A program made the position numbers and the translations under genes. From Comamonas_F sp047606565 (GTDB lineage Bacteria > Pseudomonadota > Gammaproteobacteria > Burkholderiales > Burkholderiaceae_C): a stretch of DNA of 11,113 nt. Below, one piece after another: positions 5,203 to 11,054 of the stretch. How positions within the stretch are numbered: position 1 is the stretch's first letter; the number at the start of each line of letters is the position of its first letter. The DNA is taken from contig JASGEH010000199.1 in the NCBI GenBank assembly GCA_047606565.1, forward strand, positions 1 through 11,113, read 5' to 3'. Under the pieces are notes generated by a model. That model did no database searches. It was not told the DNA's origin and was given only the letters and a program-made list of their open reading frames with translations.

Positions 5203-6186
5203 ATGATGTCGAGCCCTGTCTTCCACGCACTGCTGCCTGTTGTCATCCTGATCGTCGTGGGCTACCTGGCCGGGCGGCTGCGCTGGATTGGCGGTTCGTC
5301 GGTGCGCGATCTCTCCAACGTGGTGTTCCTGGTGCTGGCGCCTGCGCTGCTGTTTCGCACCATGAGCAAGGTGCACCTCGAACAGCTCGACTTCCGCCCG
5401 GTGGCGATCTACATGGCGGCCATGGGCGTGGTGTTTGGCCTGGTGATGCTGCGGCTGGGCTTCAACCGGCGCGCGGCGGTGATGGGGCTGGCCTCGACGT
5501 TTTCCAACACGCTGATGATCGGTGTGCCGCTGATCGGGCTGGCCTATGGCGAGCGGGGGCTGGTGACGCTGTTCGCGCTGATTTCGGTGCATGCCTTCCT
5601 GATGCTGACGATGGTGACGGTGGTGCTGGAGTTCGTCGTGGTGGCCGAAGGCAACCGGGCGCTGGCGGGGCAGGGCCGGTCGGTGTCGCGGGCCGCGCGC
5701 ATGAGGGGCATGGGGGCGACGGTGTTCAAGGCGGCGCGGGGCTCGGTGCTGCATCCGGTGCCGCTGCCCATCATCTGCGGGCTGATCTATGCCCAGACCG
5801 GCTGGGGGCTGCCGGACGTGATCGACCGGCCGCTGCAGCTGCTGGGCAATGCCTTCGCGTCGATGGCGCTGGTGCTGGTGGGCATCACGCTGGCGGCGAA
5901 CCCGCTGGGCGGCCAGTTGCGCTCGGCGCTGCTGCTGGTGGTGATGAAGAACCTGCTGCACCCGGCCGTGCTGGTGGCGCTGGGGCTGCTGCTGGGGCTG
6001 TCGGGGCTGCCGTTCACGGTGATGGCGGTGTGCGCCTCGTTGCCGATCGGCGCCAACGTCTACCTGTATGCGCTGCGCTACCAGGTCGCCGAGCAGGAGG
6101 TGACGGCGGCGGTGGCGCTGTCGACCCTCTGCGGCCTGCTGACCATGGCGCTGGTGATGCTGCTGGCGCGCTACCTGCCCGCGTAG
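5203..6186 (+). CDS. AEC (auxin efflux carrier) family permease
   Basis: This 327-residue inner-membrane protein has about ten hydrophobic segments in two halves (roughly 7-25, 37-53, 67-86, 92-114, 122-147, then 183-200, 212-232, 240-266, 268-290, 301-325). They are separated by a basic cytoplasmic loop (about 150-180, rich in Arg/Lys). Family marks are FSNTLMIGVPLIGLAYG (100-116), MALVLVGITLA (221-231) and ASLPIGANVYLYA (278-290). Bacterial AEC members include malonate/malate carriers such as MdcF and other organic-anion exporters. The substrate cannot be told from sequence, and no mdc or acid-metabolism genes are adjacent. ATG at 5203 is chosen because a -10-like TAAGAT lies 6 bp upstream; the second ATG at 5206 is also possible. 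It is convergent with mltD, with a 32-bp gap. Confidence 0.92.
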   Translation: MMSSPVFHALLPVVILIVVGYLAGRLRWIGGSSVRDLSNVVFLVLAPALLFRTMSKVHLEQLDFRPVAIYMAAMGVVFGLVMLRLGFNRRAAVMGLASTFSNTLMIGVPLIGLAYGERGLVTLFALISVHAFLMLTMVTVVLEFVVVAEGNRALAGQGRSVSRAARMRGMGATVFKAARGSVLHPVPLPIICGLIYAQTGWGLPDVIDRPLQLLGNAFASMALVLVGITLAANPLGGQLRSALLLVVMKNLLHPAVLVALGLLLGLSGLPFTVMAVCASLPIGANVYLYALRYQVAEQEVTAAVALSTLCGLLTMALVMLLARYLPA

Positions 6187-6218
6187 CGGGCGGCGGGCGG
6201 CTGAAGGGGCGGCCCGGT

Positions 6219-7829
6219 TCAGCGCTTCTTGCGGGTGCTGGCGGCGGTGGCCTTGCGCGAAGTGGTCGATTTGGCTGATTTGGCCACAGGCGCCCGGGCG
6301 CGCGGCGCGGTCAGCACCAGGGTCTGGCCGACTCTTACGCTGGCGTTGGGCTTGAGGCCGTTCCAGCGCGCCAGGTTGGCGGTGCTCAGGCCGTTGCGCG
6401 CGGCCACCGTGCTCAGCGTGTCGCCGCGCCGCACGGTGTAGTGGGTGCGGGCGGCAGGGGCGACGGGCTCGGGCGCCAGGGCCAGGCTGCCGTTCTCGGC
6501 GGCCTGGGCGCTGACGTCGGCCATCTGGCCGGTGCGCGCCACCAGCAGGGACGACCCCTGGCGGATGCGCATGCGCGCCGGGATGGCGTTGGCCGCGCGC
6601 AGCTCGGCCTCGCCCATGCCCACACGCCGCGCGGCTTCGGCCGCGCTCATGGTGGCGGGGGCCACCCACACCGTCCAACTGGCGAGCGGGCCCTGATAGC
6701 TGCGCAGGTTGCGCGCGAAGGTGAGGGCGTTGTCCCAGGGCAGCAGCACCTGCGGGGTGCCGGCGGCCATGATGAGCGGCTTGTTGGCCGAGGGGTTGAG
6801 CGACTTGAAGTCCTCCACCGAAACGCCGGCCAGCTTGGCGGCGAGCGCGACGTCGATGTCGCGGTCGATGTCCACCATCTGGAAATAGGGGTGGTTCTCG
6901 ATTTTCGGCAATTGCACCCCGTAGCGTTCGGGGTGGGCGACGATGTTCTTGAGCGCCTGCAGCTTGGGCACGTAATTGCGCGTCTCGGCCGGCATGCTCA
7001 GGTCCTGGTAGCCCTGTCCCAGGCCTTGCCTCGCGTTGCGGGCCTGGGCGCGCTGCACGCTGCCTTCGCCCCAGTTGTAGGCGGCCAGCGCCAGGTGCCA
7101 GTCGCCGAACATGTCGTAGAGGCGGGCCAGGTAGTCGAGCGCGGCACGGGTGGAGGCCAGCACGTCGCGGCGGTCGTCGCGGAAGACGTTTTGCGTCAGC
7201 TCGAAATGCCGGCCGGTGCTGGGGACGAACTGCCACATGCCGGCGGCGCGGGCGCTGGAGACGGCCTGCGGGTTGAAGGCGCTCTCCACGAAGGGCAGCA
7301 GCGCCAGCTCGGTGGGCATGTTGCGGCGCTCCAGTTCCTCGACGATGTGGAACAGGTATTTGTTGGAGCGCTCGGCCATGCGCACGAAGTACTCTGGCCG
7401 CTGGGCGTAGAACTGGGTGTTCTTTTCGACCAGTTCATTGTCCAGGTCGGGCATGGAAAAGCCCTGGCGCATGCGCTGCCACAAGTCATCGGGCGGCGTC
7501 AGCGCGACGACGCCCGCGCCCTGGAAGCTGTCGGGTGTGAGCGGCTGCAAGGCGCCCTGCGGGTAGCGCGGCGGCCCCAGGGTGCCGATGGCAAGGCCCG
7601 AAGGGTCGGTCGCGCCGTTGGGCACGCTGGAGCAGGCGGCCAGCAGCACCGCCGCGCTGGCGGCGGCATACAGGCCCTGGCCGCGCGCCAGCCAGGCCAG
7701 GATGCGGCGGACGGACGCGGCCGCCGCTGAGGGCGAAGCGGCCGTCACAGCCGGCAATCGGCTCGCTGGGTCAGGGTGGCACGGGAAGGACTGCGAGGGT
7801 GGCGGCTTGGATGACGGATGGCTCGACAT
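6219..7829 (-). CDS. mltD: Membrane-bound lytic murein transglycosylase D (lipoprotein, SLT + LysM)
   Basis: This enzyme cleaves the MurNAc-GlcNAc bond of peptidoglycan with formation of 1,6-anhydro-MurNAc, acting from the outer membrane during wall turnover. With the start at 7829 it has 536 residues. A lipobox LLAAC puts the lipidated Cys at 66 after the hydrophobic LYAAASAAVLLAA. The SLT domain spans about 165-300, with the catalytic Glu 182 in LLPFVESAFNP, then AGMWQFVPSTG and LALAAYNWGEG. A good LysM repeat lies at about 463-507 (HYTVRRGDTLSTVAARNG), and a degenerate one at about 384-430 (WTVWVAPATMSAAEAA). The tail after 508 is strongly Lys/Arg-rich. The ATG overlaps the gloB stop by one base (TAATG), so the two are co-translated. 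The n-region before the lipobox is unusually long; GTG at 7748 (residue 28) is an alternative start. Confidence 0.94.
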   Translation of the reverse strand: MSSHPSSKPPPSQSFPCHPDPASRLPAVTAASPSAAAASVRRILAWLARGQGLYAAASAAVLLAACSSVPNGATDPSGLAIGTLGPPRYPQGALQPLTPDSFQGAGVVALTPPDDLWQRMRQGFSMPDLDNELVEKNTQFYAQRPEYFVRMAERSNKYLFHIVEELERRNMPTELALLPFVESAFNPQAVSSARAAGMWQFVPSTGRHFELTQNVFRDDRRDVLASTRAALDYLARLYDMFGDWHLALAAYNWGEGSVQRAQARNARQGLGQGYQDLSMPAETRNYVPKLQALKNIVAHPERYGVQLPKIENHPYFQMVDIDRDIDVALAAKLAGVSVEDFKSLNPSANKPLIMAAGTPQVLLPWDNALTFARNLRSYQGPLASWTVWVAPATMSAAEAARRVGMGEAELRAANAIPARMRIRQGSSLLVARTGQMADVSAQAAENGSLALAPEPVAPAARTHYTVRRGDTLSTVAARNGLSTANLARWNGLKPNASVRVGQTLVLTAPRARAPVAKSAKSTTSRKATAASTRKKR

Positions 7830-8605
7830 TATTTGTAATCGTTTTTCCACTGGCGCAGCGCGGCGAAGGCCGAGACCTCGTCCCGTGCCGAGGCATCGCG
7901 TGCCTGGACGGACTGGCGCACGCTGGGCAGGCGGCTGCGCAGGAAAGGGTTGATGCGGCGCTCCAGCGCCAGCGTGCTGGGCAGGGTGGGCGCCTGGCGT
8001 GCCCGCCGTTGCCGGCAAGCGTCCTCGTAATCGATCAAATCGCGGTTGCCGGGTTCCACGGCGCGGGCAAAATCCAGGTTGGCCAGGGTGTATTCGTGAG
8101 CCGCGCAGACCTGGGTGCCGCCCGGCAGCGCCTCAAATTTGTCGAGCGAGGCCAGCATCTGCGCGGGCGTGCCCTCCAGCAGCCGCCCGCAGCCGCCCGA
8201 AAACAGCGTGTCGCCGCAAAACAGCCAGGGTGCCGCCTCGTTGCCGGCGTGCCGCGCGACCAGGCTGATGTGGCCGGCCGTGTGGCCAGGGGTGTCGATC
8301 ACCTCGATGTGCAGGCCGCGCCAGTCCAGCCGGTCGCCCTCGGCCAGGGGCGAGGCGGGCTGCGGGATCGCCTCGCGCGCGGGGCCATGCACGCGGGCAC
8401 CGCTGGCGTCACGGAGCGTGGCCACGCCGCCCGTATGATCGGCGTGGTGATGCGTCACCACGATCAGGTCCAGTACCAGGCCGCGTTCCTTCAGGACCCG
8501 CGAGACCGGCTCGGCCTGGCCGGGGTCGACCACCAGGGCATGCCCGCCGTCGTGCAGCAGCCAGATGTAGTTGTCCGATAGAGCAGGGATGGCAAGCAAT
8601 TCCAT
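7829..8605 (-). CDS. gloB: Hydroxyacylglutathione hydrolase (glyoxalase II)
   Basis: GloB hydrolyses S-D-lactoylglutathione to D-lactate and glutathione, the second step of methylglyoxal detoxification in the cytoplasm. The 258-residue length is standard. The metallo-beta-lactamase motif THHHADHTGG supplies H52, H54, D56 and H57. Further metal ligands are H108 (TPGHTAGH), bridging D132 (FCGDTLFSGGCGR) and H170 (CAAHEYTLANL), matching the seven ligands of known glyoxalase II. The C-terminal INPFLR is the usual glutathione-binding end. The start ATG at 8605 is preceded on the minus strand by a perfect TATAAT ten bases upstream and no ribosome site. It is the first gene of a gloB-mltD operon, divergent from a YafS-like methyltransferase, as in E. 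coli. Confidence 0.96.
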   Translation of the reverse strand: MELLAIPALSDNYIWLLHDGGHALVVDPGQAEPVSRVLKERGLVLDLIVVTHHHADHTGGVATLRDASGARVHGPAREAIPQPASPLAEGDRLDWRGLHIEVIDTPGHTAGHISLVARHAGNEAAPWLFCGDTLFSGGCGRLLEGTPAQMLASLDKFEALPGGTQVCAAHEYTLANLDFARAVEPGNRDLIDYEDACRQRRARQAPTLPSTLALERRINPFLRSRLPSVRQSVQARDASARDEVSAFAALRQWKNDYK

Positions 8606-8615
8606 GGAGCGGCAG

Positions 8616-8643
8616 ATTATAGGGATGCGGCAATGGCTGCAAA
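8616..8643 (-). promoter_or_regulatory. gloB-mltD promoter with perfect -10, inside the divergent gene start
   Basis: On the minus strand TTTGCA (8643-8638; 4 of 6 to the -35) is followed after 16 bp by TATAAT (8621-8616; perfect). Transcription would begin about 8609-8607, only a few bases before the gloB ATG at 8605. The -35 lies inside the coding start of the divergent methyltransferase (ATG 8625). The two genes therefore share this control region and their polymerases would interfere. Confidence 0.6.
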
Positions 8644-9392
8644 CGGCCCCCGGCGCCTATGCGCTGGACTGGGCGCAGCGCCAGGCCGACCAGGCGGTGG
8701 CCGATGTTTTTGGTTACCACGCCGTGCAACTGGGCCTGCCGCCGCTCGACGGCCTGCGCGCCAACCGTATGCCCGGGCGCTGGCTGGCCGCGCTGGACGC
8801 CGATGAGGCGGGCGACGCCGCGCGGCTCGGGCGGTCCGCCGCGCTGGTGTGCGACAGCGGGGCGCTGCCGCTGGAGTCGGCCAGCATCGACTTGCTGCTG
8901 CTGCCGTTCACGCTCGACCTCAGCGGCGATCCGCACCAGACGCTGCGCGAAGTCGAGCGCGTGCTGGTGCCCGAGGGGCGGGTGCTGTTCATCGGCATGA
9001 ATCCGGCCAGCCTGTGGGGCCTGCGGCAGTGGCGCGCCCACCTCTACCGGCGCATGGGCATGGGCCAGCTCTACCTGCCGGGCGAGGGCCAATTCATCGC
9101 CCCCTGGCGGCTGCGCGACTGGCTGGGGCTGCTGGAGTTCGAGGTCGACGGCAATGCCTTCGGCTGCTACCGGCCGTCGCTGCGCACTGCCGCCTGGCTG
9201 CAGCACTACGGCTGGATGGACGACCTCGGGGCGCGCTCCTGGCCGATCTTCGGCGCCGTCTACGCGGTCATGGCGACCAAACGCATCCGCGGCATGCGGC
9301 TGATCGGCCCGGCCTGGAAAAACAAGCCGACCCTGGGCGGCAAGGCGTTGCCGCTGGCGCGCTGCGAGAGCCGGATGCATGAAACGCGCTGA
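8625..9392 (+). CDS. YafS-like SAM-dependent methyltransferase domain protein
   Basis: From ATG 8625 the product has 255 residues. The Methyltransf_11-type half is visible: LVCDSGALPLESASIDLLLLPFTLD (about 74-98), with the Asp that follows strand 3. REVERVLVPEGRVLFIGMNP (about 108-127) is the strand-5 region with the pre-strand 'PEG'. The glycine-rich SAM motif I expected before this is not recognisable; instead there is a low-identity segment ending in AALDADEAGD. This is a known trait of the YafS-type neighbours of gloB/rnhA. Its substrate is unknown. It is divergent from gloB and in E. coli order would be followed directly by rnhA; here a toxin-antitoxin pair and an inverted-repeat element intervene. 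In-frame ATGs at 8604 and 8589 are alternative starts, but they overlap or abut the gloB start. Confidence 0.82.
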   Translation: MRQWLQTAPGAYALDWAQRQADQAVADVFGYHAVQLGLPPLDGLRANRMPGRWLAALDADEAGDAARLGRSAALVCDSGALPLESASIDLLLLPFTLDLSGDPHQTLREVERVLVPEGRVLFIGMNPASLWGLRQWRAHLYRRMGMGQLYLPGEGQFIAPWRLRDWLGLLEFEVDGNAFGCYRPSLRTAAWLQHYGWMDDLGARSWPIFGAVYAVMATKRIRGMRLIGPAWKNKPTLGGKALPLARCESRMHETR

Positions 9393-9407
9393 GGACGTGT
9401 TCAGTCC

Positions 9408-9436
9408 TTTATGAGATGAATGCATAGTTGTAAAAT
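9408..9436 (+). promoter_or_regulatory. Candidate promoter of the FitAB/VapBC-type pair
   Basis: TAAAAT at 9431-9436 matches the -10 consensus at 5 of 6 positions. Seventeen bp upstream, TTTATG (9408-9413) is a weak -35. Transcription would start around 9443, inside the palindrome cluster at 9434-9457. A ribosome site AAGGTG at 9456-9461 is 6 bp before the ATG at 9468. Confidence 0.5.
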
Positions 9437-9457
9437 GCATGCATTGAATGCATTCAA
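9417..9457. promoter_or_regulatory. Overlapping palindromes: operator for the antitoxin
   Basis: Two perfect palindromes share two bases: AATGCATGCATT (9434-9445) and TTGAATGCATTCAA (9444-9457). A third copy of the core, TGAATGCAT, sits at 9417-9425. The repeated unit is (G)AATGCAT(T). The cluster flanks and overlaps the -10 and the start point of the pair. Ribbon-helix-helix antitoxins of the FitA/VapB type bind tandem palindromes in just this position, so autorepression is likely. It is also an AT-rich island in GC-rich DNA. Confidence 0.7.
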
Positions 9458-9467
9458 GGTGATTGCC

Positions 9468-9722
9468 ATGGCCATGCTGACGGTTCGCAACCTTTCCGAA
9501 GAGGTCCATCGCGCCCTGCGCGTGCGCGCGGCCCAGCACGGCCAGAGCATGGAGGCCGAGGTGCGCCAGATCCTGGAGGCCGCCATCAGCCCCGAAGGGC
9601 GCGTGAAGCTGGGTTCGCTGCTGGCCGAGATAGGCCGCGAGGCGCAACTGAGCGATGAGGAATTCACGGTGTTCGAGCACGTGCGCGACGAGACGCCGGC
9701 GCGTGCGGTGAGCTTCGAATGA
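9468..9722 (+). CDS. FitA/VapB-type ribbon-helix-helix antitoxin
   Basis: This 84-residue protein has an N-terminal ribbon-helix-helix domain: strand LTVRNLS (4-10), helix EEVHRALRVRAAQHG (11-25), helix SMEAEVRQILEAAI (27-40). Dimers of this fold bind operator DNA with the paired strands. The C-terminal part (SDEEFTVFEHVRDETPAR) is the kind of extended arm that fills the active site of the partner PIN toxin. The start at 9468 is preferred because AAGGTG lies 6 bp upstream. The in-frame ATG at 9420 would run the operator palindromes into protein, and ATG 9474 is a further alternative. Its stop overlaps the toxin ATG (ATGA). Family and role are firm; whether it is closer to FitA or to another VapB class is a judgement. 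Confidence 0.92.
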   Translation: MAMLTVRNLSEEVHRALRVRAAQHGQSMEAEVRQILEAAISPEGRVKLGSLLAEIGREAQLSDEEFTVFEHVRDETPARAVSFE

Positions 9723-10147
9723 TTCTGCTCGACACCAATGTCTTGTCGGAGCCGCTGCGGCAACGTCCCGAGCCACGGGTGATCGCGTGGATCGATGCCC
9801 AGCCGATGGAGACCTTGTTCCTGTCCGCCGTCACGGTGGCCGAATTGCGGGCCGGTGTCGCGCTGCTGCCGGCCGGCAAGCGCCGCTCGGGGCTGCAAGA
9901 CCAGTTGGAAAAGCGGGTGCTGCCCCTGTTTGCCGGCCGCGTCCTGCCCTTGGACCTGGCCTGCACGCAGGCCTATGCGGCGCTGACGGCCCAGGCCCGC
10001 CATGCTGGCCTGGCCATCGCCACGGCCGACGGCTATATCGCGGCCATCGCGGCAGCCCACGGATTTACCGTGGCGACCCGGGATACCCGCCCGTTCGAGA
10101 CCGCAGGGGTCACCGTGATCAACCCGTGGACGTGGATGCAGGCGTGA
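9719..10147 (+). CDS. FitB/VapC-type PIN-domain ribonuclease toxin
   Basis: This 142-residue protein is one PIN domain. The four acidic active-site residues are D5 in LLDTNVLSE, E42 in TVAELRAG, D104 in ATADGYIAAIA and D122 in ATRDTRPF. They would hold Mg2+ for cleavage of RNA, often tRNA in VapC enzymes. The end FETAGVTVINPW is typical of the FitB-like branch. Length and all key residues are intact, so it should be active when free of antitoxin. It overlaps the antitoxin gene by 4 bp. The pair lies between the YafS-like gene and rnhA, which are adjacent in E. coli, so it was probably inserted there. Its GC content resembles that of the host. The RNA target cannot be read from the sequence. 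Confidence 0.94.
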   Translation: MILLDTNVLSEPLRQRPEPRVIAWIDAQPMETLFLSAVTVAELRAGVALLPAGKRRSGLQDQLEKRVLPLFAGRVLPLDLACTQAYAALTAQARHAGLAIATADGYIAAIAAAHGFTVATRDTRPFETAGVTVINPWTWMQA

Positions 10148-10180
10148 GGCCCGGGCGGCGCTCACCCGCCTGCCTTACCT

Positions 10181-10452
10181 TAGAGCGTGTTATGCCCTTT
10201 TTCCATACCCGCGCAAGTCCTGCGAAGGCCCGGATGCAAGGCGCGGGACGCGCGGTGGTGTGTTGCACCACGAGCGGCCTGCAACGCCGCAGACGGGTCT
10301 TCGCAGGGCTTGCCCTTGGGGTTGGCGCCAGAAACGGCCACTCGCGGCGTTGCGTCTTTTGCCAAGGCCCCGGCCTTGGCAGCAAGCCGCGCCTTGCGAT
10401 TGACCGTTTCTGGCACCAACGCGGGTATGGAAAAAGGGCATAACACGCTCTA
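10181..10452. mobile_element. 272-bp TA-bounded inverted-repeat element (MITE-like) with two internal hairpins
   Basis: The outer 33 bp (10181-10213 and 10420-10452) are perfect inverted repeats, starting TAGAGCGTGTTATGCCC. The terminal TA on both sides fits a TA target duplication, as made by IS630/Tc1-type transposases. Inside, the left lobe 10213-10313 has a 15-bp basal stem (GCAAGTCC.../...GGGCTTGC, one G-U) and an apex GTGGTG/CACCAC. The right lobe 10321-10420 has a 17-bp basal stem (10321-10337 with 10404-10420, one mismatch), CGCGGC/GCCGCG, and a perfect apex GCCAAGGCC-cc-GGCCTTGGC (10361-10380). Outer stem plus two lobes form a compact three-way junction as DNA or RNA. It has no transposase gene. 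It could equally be a REP-like structured repeat or a non-coding RNA; copies elsewhere in the genome would decide. It fills most of the 317-bp gene-free gap before rnhA. Confidence 0.8.
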
Positions 10453-10456
10453 TAGT
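10451..10456 (+). promoter_or_regulatory. Candidate rnhA -10 formed at the element's right end
   Basis: TATAGT (5 of 6 matches to TATAAT) begins with the element's terminal TA and ends 8 bp before the rnhA ATG at 10465. There is no ribosome site in the 8 bp left, so a transcript from this box would be leaderless. A -35 is not evident at 16-18 bp, where the inverted-repeat arm lies. Confidence 0.45.
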
Positions 10457-10464
10457 CGCGCGCC

Positions 10465-10920
10465 ATGAATCAAGTCGAGATCTACACCGATGGCGCCTGC
10501 AAGGGCAATCCCGGGCCGGGCGGATGGGGGGCGCTGCTGCTGGCCGGCGGGGCCGAGAAGGAACTGTTCGGCGGCGAAGCCAACACCACCAACAACCGCA
10601 TGGAACTGCGCGCGGTGATCGAGGCGTTGTCGGCATTGAAGCGGCCCTGCAAGATCGTGCTGCACCTCGACAGCGAATACGTGCGCAAGGGCATCACCGA
10701 GTGGATTCGGGGCTGGAAGGCGCGCGGCTGGCTGACGGCCGACAAGAAGCCGGTGAAGAACGCCGAGCTCTGGCGCGAGCTCGACGCGCTGCTGGCGCAA
10801 AGCGGCCACGACATCGAGTGGCGCTGGGTCAAGGGCCACGCGGGCAACGTCGGCAACGAACGCGCCGACGCGCTGGCCAACCGGGGGGTCGAGCAGGTGC
10901 GCGCACGCCGCACGGCCTGA
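10465..10920 (+). CDS. rnhA: Ribonuclease HI
   Basis: This enzyme degrades the RNA strand of RNA-DNA hybrids in the cytoplasm, removing R-loops and primers. The 151-residue length is standard. Catalytic residues are D9 (IYTDGACKGNPGPGG), E47 (NNRMELRAVIEAL), D69 (LHLDSEYV) and D135 (NERADALAN). H125 lies in the flexible loop VKGHAGN. The basic handle (KGITEWIRGWKARGW, about 75-89) is present, as in E. coli. The ATG has no ribosome site; a TATAGT box lies 8 bp upstream. In E. coli rnhA follows yafS; here about 1.07 kb of toxin-antitoxin genes and inverted-repeat element separates them. dnaQ, the usual neighbour, is not visible in the remaining 190 bp. Confidence 0.97.
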   Translation: MNQVEIYTDGACKGNPGPGGWGALLLAGGAEKELFGGEANTTNNRMELRAVIEALSALKRPCKIVLHLDSEYVRKGITEWIRGWKARGWLTADKKPVKNAELWRELDALLAQSGHDIEWRWVKGHAGNVGNERADALANRGVEQVRARRTA

Positions 10921-10934
10921 ATCGGGCCACCTTC

Positions 10935-10962
10935 TTTACATGAGGTGCGGTGCTGCTACATT
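10935..10962 (+). promoter_or_regulatory. Candidate sigma70 promoter of the last gene
   Basis: TTTACA (10935-10940; 5 of 6 to the -35) and TACATT (10957-10962; 4 of 6 to the -10) are separated by 16 bp, shortly after the rnhA stop. It would give a leader of roughly 85 nt to the ATG at 11055. Confidence 0.45.
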
Positions 10963-11054
10963 CCATGCACCTGCGTGCCGTGGATCGCCGCCACCGGCCG
11001 TGCCCGCGCGGTGAGCGCCATACGCCGCTCCCGTGACTCCCCCCGATTCGCCCC

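Noticed and set aside
4969..7236. Very long minus-strand open frame across the AEC permease and into the mltD region
   Set aside because: Its product is a low-complexity Arg/His/Gln/Pro-rich string typical of the antisense frame of a GC-rich gene. The permease and MltD frames have clear domains.
6441..7730. Long plus-strand open frame antisense to mltD
   Set aside because: The Gly/His/Val/Gln-rich product without any motif is the expected shadow of the MltD coding frame.
8409..9776. Long minus-strand frame across the methyltransferase and antitoxin genes
   Set aside because: It has no domain, is rich in Arg/Gln/His, and overlaps three well-supported genes.
10141..10180. Possible terminator after the PIN toxin gene (GTGAG...CTCAC)
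   Set aside because: The stem is short and interrupted and no T-run follows. The downstream inverted-repeat element is a much stronger fold.
10180..10468. Two opposite open frames that both begin MLCPFSIPA within the inverted-repeat element
   Set aside because: They begin identically because the element's ends are inverted copies. Neither has a ribosome site or recognisable domain, so they are a product of the repeat and not genes.
10912..10940. Possible intrinsic terminator after rnhA (GGCC tgaatcg GGCC followed by CTTCTTT)
   Set aside because: Only 4 bp of stem and a mixed pyrimidine tail; too weak to call, and the region overlaps a better promoter match.
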